64,000 nucleotides of DNA, taken from assembly GCA_016709875.1 (NCBI GenBank), contig JADJLZ010000011.1:1-64000 (forward strand). The letters are read 5' to 3'. The notes beneath the pieces are model-generated. The model saw nothing but the letters and a program-made list of their open reading frames with translations. It made no database searches and had not been told where the DNA came from. Origin of the DNA: Planctomycetota bacterium (GTDB lineage Bacteria > Planctomycetota > UBA1135 > GCA-002686595). The translations under genes were made by a program, and so were the position numbers. Within the stretch, counting starts at the first letter, position 1. The number at the start of each line of letters is the position of its first letter. This document shows positions 27,627-35,432 of this stretch, piece after piece.

Positions 27627-27716
27627 GGGCGCCGGAACAGGCGAACTCTGGCCGCCGGAACGACAGGCTCCGGCTAGCCCAGCCAGCAAGACGAGAGCTA
27701 CAAGACGGATCTTCAT
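27624..27716 (-). pseudogene. Lipoprotein N-terminal stub
   Basis: A 30-residue frame, MKIRLVALVLLAGLAGACRS then GGQSSPVPAP, is a textbook lipoprotein signal: basic start, hydrophobic core, lipobox LAGAC with the acylated Cys at residue 18. A TAG at 27626-27624 ends it exactly where the IS91-like fragment begins. The mature domain was therefore replaced by transposon DNA and the stop codon belongs to the element. Confidence 0.6.
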
Positions 27717-27939
27717 CGGGTGGGGGACATCGGGGGCCGTGCGGCGCGAGCCCGCAGAGCGTACTCGCGGTCCGGAACGCTCGCCATCGATCGGCCGGAT
27801 GGACGCTCGGCGGCGGCCCGTCACGCTCCGCGCATGCGCGAGTGAGCCCGTCCCCGAAGTCGATCCACGGTTCATGTCGGTTCCTGGTTCTCTGCGCTCA
27901 AGCGGGAGTTGCCTGGAGCCGGCGGCCGGGGGAGGCGAC

Positions 27940-28620
27940 ATGCTTTGGGTGGCAGAGTACTTGACGGATACCCGATTCCGGGGCAAGCTTGGATCCATGG
28001 ACCGCTCCCGGGGACCGCGCAGCACCACCACGCTCTCGCTCGCCTCGCGCGCGAGCGAGGACCTGCGCCAGATCCGCGCCACGATGGAGCGCGCGGCCTC
28101 GTTCACGGCCCTGCCCGGCTGGGGCGGCGTGCTGATGGGGGTGGTGGCGCTCGGCGCAGCGCCGCTCGCGGCCGCGACCAGCGACCGCGTCGCCTGGCTC
28201 GAACTGTGGCTCACCGCTGCGCTGGTCGCCTTCGTCGTCGGCGGCACCGACATGCTGCGCAAGGTGCGCGCGCAGCGCGCCTCGCTGCTCTCCGCGCCCG
28301 CTTCGCGCTTCTTCCTGACGCTCATCCCGGCCTTCTTCACCGGCGCCTGCCTGACGCTCGTGCTCGCGCGCGCGGGCGAGTGGCAGCTGCTGCCGGGCAC
28401 CTGGCTGCTCGCGTACGGCTCGGCCGTCTTCGCCGCCAGCGTGCATACGATCCGCGGCGTGCGCTGGATGGGGGCCGCCTTCCTCGCGCTCGGCGCGTTC
28501 TCGCTGCTCTTCCCCGACGGGCGCGGCGACGTGTGGATGGCGCTGGGTTTCGGCGGCGTGCACATCGTCTACGGCGCGTGGATCGCACGGCGCGAGATGC
28601 AGGGGGTGCAGCATGGCTGA
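27940..28620 (+). CDS. Six-helix membrane protein of unknown function
   Basis: From ATG 27940 (GGAGG at 27931-27935) the product is 226 residues; ATG 27997 (MDRSRGPRSTTTLSLASRAS) is an alternative with no visible ribosome-binding site. A cytoplasmic lead (SEDLRQIRATMERAASFTAL) precedes about six hydrophobic helices (for example GWGGVLMGVVALGAAPLAAA, FFLTLIPAFFTGACLTLVLA, GDVWMALGFGGVHIVYGAWI). Its stop overlaps the start of the winged-helix regulator by 8 bp. Membrane protein plus HTH regulator pairs of this kind are common; the substrate or signal is unknown. This is the first intact gene after the decayed region. Confidence 0.75.
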   Translation: MLWVAEYLTDTRFRGKLGSMDRSRGPRSTTTLSLASRASEDLRQIRATMERAASFTALPGWGGVLMGVVALGAAPLAAATSDRVAWLELWLTAALVAFVVGGTDMLRKVRAQRASLLSAPASRFFLTLIPAFFTGACLTLVLARAGEWQLLPGTWLLAYGSAVFAASVHTIRGVRWMGAAFLALGAFSLLFPDGRGDVWMALGFGGVHIVYGAWIARREMQGVQHG

Positions 28621-28981
28621 GCGCCGTCCCGCTCCGCGCAAGGACTCCGCCTCCGGCCTGCGCGCCCTGCGCGGCGGGGCGATCGCGGGCGAGAGCTTCG
28701 ACAAGCTGATCCACGAGCCGATCCGGCTCGCCATCGTGAGCACGCTGGCCGTGCACGATTCGCTCTCCTTCCGCGAGCTGCGCGACATGCTCGGCGCAAC
28801 CGACGGCAACCTCTCCGTGCACGCGCGCAAGCTCGAGGAGAGCGGCTACCTCTCCTGCAAGAAGGGCTTCGACGGCCGCGTGCCGCGCACGGAGTACGCG
28901 CTCAGCGCGTCCGGCCGGCGCGCGCTCGAGCGCTACCTCGAGCACATGGAAGCGCTGATCAAGGCGGTGAAGCGGCCCTGA
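28613..28981 (+). CDS. Winged-helix transcriptional regulator (HTH_34-like)
   Basis: 122 residues. After a basic lead, the domain FDKLIHEPIRLAIVSTLAVH, DSLSFRELRDMLGATDGNLS, VHARKLEESGYLSCKKGFDG and RVPRTEYALSASGRRALERY is the winged-helix fold of the HTH_34/MarR-like group. The recognition helix lies around TDGNLSVHARKLEE and the wing around GFDGRVPRTEY. It is translationally coupled to the upstream membrane protein gene (ATG inside its last codons) and probably controls that operon. Confidence 0.85.
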   Translation: MAERRPAPRKDSASGLRALRGGAIAGESFDKLIHEPIRLAIVSTLAVHDSLSFRELRDMLGATDGNLSVHARKLEESGYLSCKKGFDGRVPRTEYALSASGRRALERYLEHMEALIKAVKRP

Positions 28982-29016
28982 GCGGGGAACGCGGTGTTTT
29001 TTTGGAGATGCACTTC

Positions 29017-29736
29017 ATGGCGCAAAGTCGATCGACGGCGGGACAGGGCTTGCACGTGGCGATCATCATGGACGGCAACGGCCGCTGGGCGCAGGCGCGC
29101 GGGCTGCCGCGCGTGTTCGGCCACGTCGCGGGCGCGCGCGCGGTGCGGCGCTGCGTGCGGACGGCCGGGGCGCTCGGCCTGCGCACGCTGACGCTCTTCG
29201 CCTTCTCGTCGGCCAACTGGATGCGGCCCGCGCCCGAGGTCGACGCGTTGTGCGCGCTGATGACGCGCCACCTGCGCGAGGAACAGGCGCGCCTGCGCGC
29301 CGCGGGCGTGCGGCTGGAGGTGATCGGGAGGCGCGACCGGCTGCCCGGGGAACTGCTCGAAGCGATCGAGGAAGCGGAACGGCAGACCTCGACGGGGACG
29401 CAGCTGTGTCTGCGCCTGGCGATCGACTACTCCTCGCGGGAGTCGATCCTGGGCGCGGCGCGGCGCTTCCACGTCGAGACGGCGCGTGGGGGCGCGCCGG
29501 CAGGTTTCGGAAGGCTGCTCGCCACCGGTGCGGAAGACGTGGATCTCCTGATCCGCACCGGGGGCGAGCAGCGCCTGTCCGATTTCCTGCTCTGGGAGTG
29601 CGCCTGGGCCGAGTTGCACTTCACGCGCGTCGCGTGGCCCGATTTCGGCGCGCGCGAGCTGCGCCGCGCGTTGCGCAGCTTCGCCGCGCGCGAGCGGCGC
29701 TTCGGCGCGCTGCCGGAGAAGGGCAGCGCGGCCTAG
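29017..29736 (+). CDS. uppS: Isoprenyl transferase (undecaprenyl diphosphate synthase family)
   Basis: GGAG at 29004-29007 lies 9 nt before ATG 29017 and decides the start (MAQSRSTAGQGLHVAIIMDG); ATG 29008 would be too close. The product has 239 residues, slightly short for the family. The catalytic MDGNGRWA is present, as are GHVAGARAVRR and RTGGEQRLSDFLLWECAWAE. Two family motifs are altered: FSxENW reads FSSANW, and the usual NYGGR reads DYSSR. It is a cis-prenyl transferase that would supply the carrier lipid for wall or glycan assembly, though the substitutions may mean altered chain length. It could be a second, specialised copy. Confidence 0.82.
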   Translation: MAQSRSTAGQGLHVAIIMDGNGRWAQARGLPRVFGHVAGARAVRRCVRTAGALGLRTLTLFAFSSANWMRPAPEVDALCALMTRHLREEQARLRAAGVRLEVIGRRDRLPGELLEAIEEAERQTSTGTQLCLRLAIDYSSRESILGAARRFHVETARGGAPAGFGRLLATGAEDVDLLIRTGGEQRLSDFLLWECAWAELHFTRVAWPDFGARELRRALRSFAARERRFGALPEKGSAA

Positions 29737-29797
29737 GGCGCGCTACGCACTCGCGACGACCGCAGCTCGCTGTTCTCCGTATCGGATGGCTTTGCGA

Positions 29798-29807
29798 TTT
29801 GGCCAAA
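29798..29807. promoter_or_regulatory. Candidate ArsR operator palindrome
   Basis: TTTGGCCAAA is a perfect 10-bp palindrome ending 10 nt before the arsR start codon and abutting its Shine-Dalgarno (GGAAG, 29811-29815). A regulator bound here would block transcription or translation initiation, as expected for an autoregulated ArsR-family repressor. Confidence 0.4.
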
Positions 29808-29817
29808 CAAGGAAGTC

Positions 29818-30117
29818 ATGCCTTCCGCGGCCTCCTCGAACTGCTGCCGGCCCGTGTCGTACGCGCTCTCGGCGTCGATTTTCCGGGCGCTCGGCCATCC
29901 CACGCGCGTGATGGTCGTCGCGACGATCGGGAAGGGCGAGCGCTGCGTGCAGCAGCTCACCGATCGCGCTGGTTGCGACATCTCGACCATGTCGAACCAC
30001 CTCTCGGTGCTGAGGCAGGCGGGCGTGCTCTCGTCCGAGCGTCGCGGCAGCCACGTCTTCTACCGCGTCGCGTTGCCGTGCGTCCTGGACTTCGTGGGCT
30101 GCCTGGTGCCGCGCTGA
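29818..30117 (+). CDS. arsR: ArsR-family metalloregulator
   Basis: 99 residues with the ArsR winged helix: SASIFRALGHPTRVMVVATI, GERCVQQLTDRAGCDISTMS, NHLSVLRQAGVLSSERRGSH and VFYRVALPCVLDFVGCL. Cys in GERCVQQL lies where the ELCVC metal-site cysteines occur in arsenic sensors. Further cysteines (AGC, LPC, GC) could complete a trivalent arsenic site. It is the first gene of a five-gene run (gap of 11 bp to the permease) and probably represses it until an arsenical binds. Confidence 0.85.
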   Translation: MPSAASSNCCRPVSYALSASIFRALGHPTRVMVVATIGKGERCVQQLTDRAGCDISTMSNHLSVLRQAGVLSSERRGSHVFYRVALPCVLDFVGCLVPR

Positions 30118-30128
30118 ACGGAGCCCCG

Positions 30129-31448
30129 ATGGAGACCGCAGCCCTCGTCGACCCCGCTCGCAGCCGCTGGAAGCTCGGGCTCGCGCTGTTCGCTGTGTTC
30201 CTGGGCGCGTACCTGCTGCCCGTCGGCCAGCCGCGCTTCGACGGAGCCGTGCACGAGGGCCTGCAACTCGTGCGCTGGTATGCACGCGAACACGTCGTCT
30301 TGTGCCTGCTGCCCGCGTTCTACATCGCGGGCGCGATCGGCGTGTTCGTCCGCCGCGAATCCGTGATGCGCTACCTCGGTGCGCAGGCGCCCAAGCCGCT
30401 CGCCTACGGGGTCGCCTCCGTGTCGGGCACGCTGCTGGCGGTCTGCTCGTGCACCGTCCTGCCGCTCTTCGCGGGGATCTGGCGCATGGGCGCGGGGCTG
30501 GGGCCGGCCTCTGCCTTCCTCTACTCGGGCCCCGCGATCAGCGCGCTGGCGATCATCCTCACGGCGCGCATCCTGGGCTGGGAACTCGGCCTGGCGCGCA
30601 CGATCGGCGCGGTGGTCTCCTCGGTCGTGATCGGGCTCGCGATGGCCGCGATCTTCCGGCGCGAGGAAGCCGAGCGTCAGCGCCTGCCCGCGCCGGCGAG
30701 TGCGGGCGCGGCCGCCCGGCCCCTGTGGCAGACCGGCGTTTGGCTCGGGCTGATGGCCGCCGTGCTGATCTTCGCCAATTGGAGCGAGGCGGAGCGTGGC
30801 GAGAACTTCTTCGGCCGCATCGCGGCGCTGAAGTGGGTCCTGACCACAGCCGCCGCGCTCGGTCTCGCGCTGGCGCTCGCGCGCTGGTTCGACGTCGCCT
30901 GGTGGAAGCTCGGCCTCGCGGCGAGCGTCGTGGCGGCGCTCGCCTTCCTCGCGCCGCACGAGCGCACCTGGGCCTTCGCCGCCGGTCTGGTCTCGCTGGG
31001 CTGGATCACGGCCAGCGCAAAGGGCGAGCTGCGCGATTGGTTCGACGCCACCTGGGACTTCATGCTGCAGATCGCGCCGCTCTTGCTCGGCGGCGTGTTC
31101 GTCGCCGGGCTCTTGCTCGGCCGCCCGGGCCACGAGGGGCTCCTGCCCTCGGACTGGATCGCCGGCGCGGTGGGAGGCAACTCGCTCGGAGCGAACCTGC
31201 TCGCCTCGGTGCTCGGCGCGTTCATGTACTTCGCGACGCTGACCGAGATCCCGATCCTCCAGGGGCTGCTCGGCAGCGGCATGGGACAGGGTCCGGGGCT
31301 CGCGCTGCTGCTCGCCGGCCCCGTGCTCAGCCTGCCGAGCATGCTCGTGCTGCGCTCGGTGCTGGGCACGCGCAAGACGCTCGTCTACTGCTCGCTCGTC
31401 GTCGCGCTGGCGACGCTCAGCGGGTGGCTCTATGGCTGGATCGCGTGA
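30129..31448 (+). CDS. ArsP-type permease (DUF318 family)
   Basis: From ATG 30129 the product is 439 residues with about ten membrane helices in two halves. The signature SGTLLAVCSCTVLPLFAGIW with its CSC motif and AFLYSGPAISALAIILTARI belong to the permease family that includes ArsP, an exporter of trivalent organoarsenicals. The second half has GNSLGANLLASVLGAFMYFA and TEIPILQGLLGSGMGQGPGL. It follows arsR by 11 bp and precedes arsE. By context it exports the product of the arsEFG system or reduced organoarsenicals; ArsP itself is inferred, not proven. Confidence 0.75.
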   Translation: METAALVDPARSRWKLGLALFAVFLGAYLLPVGQPRFDGAVHEGLQLVRWYAREHVVLCLLPAFYIAGAIGVFVRRESVMRYLGAQAPKPLAYGVASVSGTLLAVCSCTVLPLFAGIWRMGAGLGPASAFLYSGPAISALAIILTARILGWELGLARTIGAVVSSVVIGLAMAAIFRREEAERQRLPAPASAGAAARPLWQTGVWLGLMAAVLIFANWSEAERGENFFGRIAALKWVLTTAAALGLALALARWFDVAWWKLGLAASVVAALAFLAPHERTWAFAAGLVSLGWITASAKGELRDWFDATWDFMLQIAPLLLGGVFVAGLLLGRPGHEGLLPSDWIAGAVGGNSLGANLLASVLGAFMYFATLTEIPILQGLLGSGMGQGPGLALLLAGPVLSLPSMLVLRSVLGTRKTLVYCSLVVALATLSGWLYGWIA

Positions 31449-31485
31449 TGCAACACGCGCAGGAAAAGGAAACGGAGACACGCCG

Positions 31486-31719
31486 ATGAAGAAGATCCAA
31501 GTGCTGGGAACGGGCTGTCCGAAGTGCAAGGCCTTGACCGAGCTCGCGCGCCAGGCCGCGGAGAAATCGGGCCAGCCGTACGAGATCGAGAAGATCACCG
31601 ACGTGCTGCGCTTCGCGGACTTCGGCGTGATGACGACGCCCGCGCTGGTCGTCGACGGCGTGCTCAAGGTGGCCGGCAAGCTGCCGAGCCTCGAACAGGT
31701 CGAACGCATGCTCGCCTGA
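31486..31719 (+). CDS. arsE: ArsE-like small thioredoxin-fold protein
   Basis: 77 residues from ATG 31486 (AAAAGGAAACGGAG upstream). MKKIQVLGTGCPKCKALTEL carries the redox pair C11-P-K-C14. VMTTPALVVDGVLKVAGKLP carries the thioredoxin cis-Pro (TTPA). It belongs to the redox-active-disulfide-protein-2 family. In characterised arsEFG loci a small protein of this type precedes ArsF and ArsG and is thought to serve in electron or thiol transfer during reduction of nitroaromatic arsenicals. Confidence 0.75.
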   Translation: MKKIQVLGTGCPKCKALTELARQAAEKSGQPYEIEKITDVLRFADFGVMTTPALVVDGVLKVAGKLPSLEQVERMLA

Positions 31720-31733
31720 GGGGGCAATCGACC

Positions 31734-32195
31734 ATGAAGACGACTTCGCTGCTGCGTGCCGTGCTGCTCCTGCTCGTCGTGTCCAGCCTGGGCGCGTGGG
31801 CCTGGAAGAACTGGCGTACGCCACCCGTCGCGGCGCCCGCGAGCGCGAGCGTGCCGGACGAGGGCGTGGTCGTGATCAACTTCCACGGCGCGTTGCGCTG
31901 TCCGACGTGTCTGCGCATCGGAGCGCTCTCGAAGTCCGTGGTGGACACGGAATTCGCGCTCGAGGCGAGCCAGGGTCGAGTGTCCTGGATGGCGATCGAC
32001 TTCGAGGAGCCCGGCAACGTGCACTACCGGGAGGACTACGACCTCTCGAGCTCGAACGTGGTCGTGCTGCGCCGCTCCGCCGGACGCGATCTCGGCTGGT
32101 CGCGCCTGGACGAGGTCTGGTCGCTCAACGACGACGAGCCCGCGTTCCGCGCCTACGTGCAGGCCGCGGTCGGCGAAGCGCTGCGGGTGCGCTGA
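31734..32195 (+). CDS. arsF: ArsF-family nitrophenyl compound nitroreductase subunit
   Basis: 153 residues from ATG 31734, 14 bp after arsE. An N-terminal membrane anchor (SLLRAVLLLLVVSSLGAWAW) is followed by a thioredoxin-like domain: VVVINFHGALRCPTCLRIGA with C56-P-T-C59, DTEFALEASQGRVSWMAIDF, SSSNVVVLRR. The layout matches ArsF-family proteins encoded between arsE and arsG. It is probably periplasm-facing and passes reducing equivalents for conversion of nitro-arsenicals to the amino form. The function is assigned from family and gene order. Confidence 0.75.
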   Translation: MKTTSLLRAVLLLLVVSSLGAWAWKNWRTPPVAAPASASVPDEGVVVINFHGALRCPTCLRIGALSKSVVDTEFALEASQGRVSWMAIDFEEPGNVHYREDYDLSSSNVVVLRRSAGRDLGWSRLDEVWSLNDDEPAFRAYVQAAVGEALRVR

Positions 32196-32197
32196 AC

Positions 32198-32902
32198 TTG
32201 GGAACCTCGCCGGCCACCACGCTGCTGATCGCCTCGGGCACGGCCTTGTGGCTCGGCCTCTTGACCTCGATCAGTCCCTGTCCGCTGGCCACGAACGTCG
32301 CCGCGCTGGGCTACCTCGCGCGCTTCACGTCCTCGCGCCGTGCGCAGGTGTTCGCCGGACTGCTCTACACGCTCGGACGCGCGCTGGCGTACACGCTCGT
32401 CGGCGGTCTGATCGCCTGGGGGCTGCTATCGGCGCCCGCGCTGTCCGGCTTCCTCGAGCGGCACATGAACCAGCTGCTCGGACCGTTCCTCGTGCTGGTC
32501 GGCATGGTGCTGCTGGGACTGCTGCCCGGGCTGCCGTCTTTCGGCCAGTTGAGTCCGGCTCTGCAGAAGCGCATCGCGGGCCGGGGACTCGCGGGCAGCG
32601 GGCTGCTCGGTTTTCTGTTCGCGCTCGCTTTCTGCCCGGTCTCCGCGGCGCTCTTCTTCGGCAGCCTGCTGCCGCTCGCGCTGCAGCAGGACTCGGCCTG
32701 GCTCCTGCCCGCGCTCTACGGAATCGGCTCGGCCGCGCCGGTGCTCGTCTTCGGGCTCGCGCTCGTCTTCGGGCGCGAGTTCGCGGGCCGGCTCTTCCGC
32801 GGCACGCAGTCGCTCGATCGCTGGCTGATGCCCGCGAGCGGCTGGCTGCTCGTCGGGCTGGGAGCGTACCTGTGTCTCACGCGCACGATCGGCCTGTTCT
32901 GA
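32198..32902 (+). CDS. arsG: ArsG-family aromatic aminoarsenical efflux permease / CcdA-like protein
   Basis: A TTG at 32198, two bases after the arsF stop, gives 234 residues. Six hydrophobic helices are arranged as in CcdA/DsbD: LWLGLLTSISPCPLATNVAA (SPCPLATN is diagnostic of the group), YTLGRALAYTLVGGLIAWGL, LGPFLVLVGMVLLGLLPGLP, GLLGFLFALAFCPVSAALFF. Cysteines in the two half-repeats (SPCPL, AFCPV) match the thiol-relay pair of CcdA-type proteins. It is the last gene of the arsenical run. Confidence 0.78.
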   Translation: MGTSPATTLLIASGTALWLGLLTSISPCPLATNVAALGYLARFTSSRRAQVFAGLLYTLGRALAYTLVGGLIAWGLLSAPALSGFLERHMNQLLGPFLVLVGMVLLGLLPGLPSFGQLSPALQKRIAGRGLAGSGLLGFLFALAFCPVSAALFFGSLLPLALQQDSAWLLPALYGIGSAAPVLVFGLALVFGREFAGRLFRGTQSLDRWLMPASGWLLVGLGAYLCLTRTIGLF

Positions 32903-32962
32903 GGCGCGCTGGCTCGGCCTGTGTACAGCGGCGGCGCAAGAGCGGAGAATCTCCGCCCCGCG

Positions 32963-34264
32963 ATGCAAACCAGCAAGACGCTACGCCTCCACCACGTCAA
33001 CTCCACCGAGGCCTTCGCCGAGCTCGTGGCGGCTCTGGCGGCCAACGGCATGGCCGTGCTCGAGGTGGCCACGCACCACATCGGCCAGCGCAACATCTAC
33101 CGCGACGTGACGGTCTCGGTGCCGGCCGAGAGCGACCTCGAGACACTGCTGACGACCGTGCGCCTCTTGCCCGGGATCATCGTCGAGAGCGTCGTGGACG
33201 AGGTGCTGCGCGTGCACGAGGGCGGGAAGATGGTCCACCGCGGCCGCTTCGAGGTGACGACCTTCGCGCAGCTGCGCGAGGTCTACACGCCCGGCGTGGC
33301 CAAGGTCTGCAAGGAGATCCAGGCCGATCCCGAGCTCGCGCGGCGCTACACCAACGCGGGCAACACGGTCGCGGTCGTCTCGAACGGCACGCGCGTGCTC
33401 GGCCTGGGCGACATCGGGCCGCTCGCCTGCCTGCCGGTGATGGAGGCCAAGGCGATGTTCTATTCACAACTCGTGGGGCTGAACGCGGTGCCGCTCGTGC
33501 TCGAGGCCAAGGGCGTGGAAGAGTTCATCGAGACCGTCGAGCGCCTGGCGGTCGGCTTCGCGGCGATCCACCTCGAGGACATCCAGACGCCCGGCTGCAT
33601 CGAGATCGAGCGCAGGCTCGAGGCGCGCCTGCCGATCCCGGTGATGCACGACGACCAGCACGGCACGGCGGTGGTGACGCTCGCGGCCGTGCACAACCTG
33701 CTGCGACTCGCGGGCCGTGAGCTGTCCGAGATCTGCTTCGCGCAGGTCGGTCTGGGAGCGGCGGGGCTCGCGATCGCGCTGCTCGTGAAGGCCGCCGGCG
33801 GAGCGCGTGTGCTCGGCTGCGACCGCTCGGAAAGTGCGCAGGTGCTGGCGCGCGCCGCGGGCGTCGAGTGCGTCGAGTTCGACGAGGCGATCGCGCGCGC
33901 GGACGTCTTGTGCATGACGACGGGCAAGAGCGGGCTGCTCGCGCCCGAGCGCGTGCGCAATGGCCAGATCATCCTCGCGCTCTCGAACCCCGCGCCGGAG
34001 ATCGAACCCGCCGACGCGCTCAACGCCGGCGCCGCGGCGGCGCTCGACGGCCGCAGCGTCAACAACCTGCTCGCCTATCCGGGCCTCTTCCGCGGCGCGA
34101 TCGACGCGCGCAGCCGCGCGATCACGACGCTCATGAAGCTGCGCGCGGCCGAGGCGATCGCGGCCTGCGCCAACGCCGACGAGATCCTGCCCGATCCGCT
34201 GGGGCGCCAACCGCACCGCGCGGTCGCGGATGCGGTACGCCAAGCCGCGCTCGAGAGCTCCTAG
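32963..34264 (+). CDS. NAD(P)-dependent malic enzyme with N-terminal ACT domain
   Basis: 433 residues. Residues 1-~85 form an ACT-like regulatory domain (LVAALAANGMAVLEVATHHI). The catalytic part has YTPGVAKVCK (catalytic Tyr), SNGTRVLGLGDIGPLACLPV, MEAKAMFYSQLVGLNAVPLV (Lys), IHLEDIQTPGCIEIE and MHDDQHGTAVV (metal ligands), and the nucleotide motif GLGAAGLAIAL. It oxidatively decarboxylates malate to pyruvate. The short bacterial form plus ACT domain suggests allosteric control by a small metabolite. Its stop overlaps by 4 bp the stop of the convergent DUF1275-STAS gene. Confidence 0.9.
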   Translation: MQTSKTLRLHHVNSTEAFAELVAALAANGMAVLEVATHHIGQRNIYRDVTVSVPAESDLETLLTTVRLLPGIIVESVVDEVLRVHEGGKMVHRGRFEVTTFAQLREVYTPGVAKVCKEIQADPELARRYTNAGNTVAVVSNGTRVLGLGDIGPLACLPVMEAKAMFYSQLVGLNAVPLVLEAKGVEEFIETVERLAVGFAAIHLEDIQTPGCIEIERRLEARLPIPVMHDDQHGTAVVTLAAVHNLLRLAGRELSEICFAQVGLGAAGLAIALLVKAAGGARVLGCDRSESAQVLARAAGVECVEFDEAIARADVLCMTTGKSGLLAPERVRNGQIILALSNPAPEIEPADALNAGAAAALDGRSVNNLLAYPGLFRGAIDARSRAITTLMKLRAAEAIAACANADEILPDPLGRQPHRAVADAVRQAALESS

Positions 34265-35400
34265 TCGCGGCCCCGCCGTTCGTCGCGCTCCTCGAGCAGG
34301 AGCAGTGCGCGCGCTCCGGCGAGGTCGAGGTTGCCCAGGATGTTGCTCGCCTCGACGGTCTCGAGCACGCCCGCCTCGCGCAATACCGCGTGTTGCGCGG
34401 TCTGCACGCCGGCGAGCACGAGGTTCTGGTCGGACTGTTCGAGGCGCTGCAGCAGCGCCCGGATCTCCAGGGCGGAGTCGAGATTGAGTCGCGGCAGTTC
34501 GCTGATGTCGAGCACGACCACCTCGACCTGGGGATCGAGATGGTCGGCCCAGCCGACGAGGTTCGGCATGCGCGTGCGCCGACCGAAGCCCTCCCGGCCG
34601 GCCTTGATGTGGAAGACCGCGATGCCCGGCGGGAGGATCTCGTGCAGCGTCCCGCCGACGTGGAGGTTCGTGTGGATGCCGCCGATCGGGTGCCACAGGT
34701 CCTGCAGGATGATCCACAGGAGGAACGCGACCGCCGGCACCATCGACCACTTCTCGACGTGGTCGAAGGCGAGCGTGCCGAGCCCCGCGCCGAGCGCGAA
34801 GCTCCCGATGATGCTGAAGAGCAGCAGCAGGCGCTTGGTCGAGACCCGTGCTGCACCCAGGGCCGGAGTCCAGCCGAGCTTGCGCAGACTCCACAGCGCG
34901 CCCTCGAGGCCGAGGTCGGTGACGACGCCGGTGACGTGCGTGGTGCGGACGACGCCGCCGCTGATGCGCGTGATCGTCGCGTTCTGCAGGCCCATCGCCG
35001 CCGAGGGGATCAGCGTCAGCCAGAGTTTCGCGTGCTGCAAGTCGAGCCGGTGCGCCGTGTTCCAATCGACGAGCAGCGCGAAGCAGGCGAGCAGCAGCAC
35101 CTCGACCGCGATCGGCAAGACGTAGATCGACTGCCAGCGCGCGTGGCGGCCGATCTCGGTCAGCAGGCCCGAGAGGAAAGCGCCGAAGAGGAACGCGCCG
35201 ATCAGCGCGAGCACGTAGACAAGCCCCGCGAAGTTGCGCTCAACGAGGCTGCGGCCGATCTGCGCGACCGAGCCGCTCAAGTGCGAGGTCGCCTGTCCGC
35301 AGGCGAGCAGCGTCAGGATGTTGGTGTAGCCCGCGATCCAGGAGAGCGTGATCGCCAGGCGCGCCTGCTGCGTGTAGGAGTGTGCCTGCTTGACGAACAA
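34261..35400 (-). CDS. DUF1275 (YoaK-type) membrane protein fused to a STAS domain
   Basis: 379 residues. The N-terminal ~235 contain about seven helices of the DUF1275 family: ARLAITLSWIAGYTNILTLL, ATSHLSGSVAQIGRSL, AMGLQNATITRISGGVVRTT, HVTGVVTDLGLEGALW. The final ~120 residues are a STAS domain (PPGIAVFHIKAGREGFG, VEVVVLDISELPRLNLDSAL, LVLAGVQTAQHAVLREAGVL), normally found on SulP transporters and anti-sigma antagonists. DUF1275 proteins usually end without it, so the fusion is unusual. It lies 32 bp downstream of a SulP-STAS gene in the same direction, likely one operon. Transport substrate unknown. Confidence 0.8.
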   Translation of the reverse strand: MFVKQAHSYTQQARLAITLSWIAGYTNILTLLACGQATSHLSGSVAQIGRSLVERNFAGLVYVLALIGAFLFGAFLSGLLTEIGRHARWQSIYVLPIAVEVLLLACFALLVDWNTAHRLDLQHAKLWLTLIPSAAMGLQNATITRISGGVVRTTHVTGVVTDLGLEGALWSLRKLGWTPALGAARVSTKRLLLLFSIIGSFALGAGLGTLAFDHVEKWSMVPAVAFLLWIILQDLWHPIGGIHTNLHVGGTLHEILPPGIAVFHIKAGREGFGRRTRMPNLVGWADHLDPQVEVVVLDISELPRLNLDSALEIRALLQRLEQSDQNLVLAGVQTAQHAVLREAGVLETVEASNILGNLDLAGARALLLLEERDERRGRD

Positions 35401-35432
35401 GAGGCGGATTGTAGCGCAGGCGAGGTGTGGAT

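Noticed and set aside
29250..30128. Upstream extension of the permease frame to 29250
   Set aside because: It overlaps uppS and arsR in another frame; ATG 30129 begins the first membrane-proximal sequence of the family.
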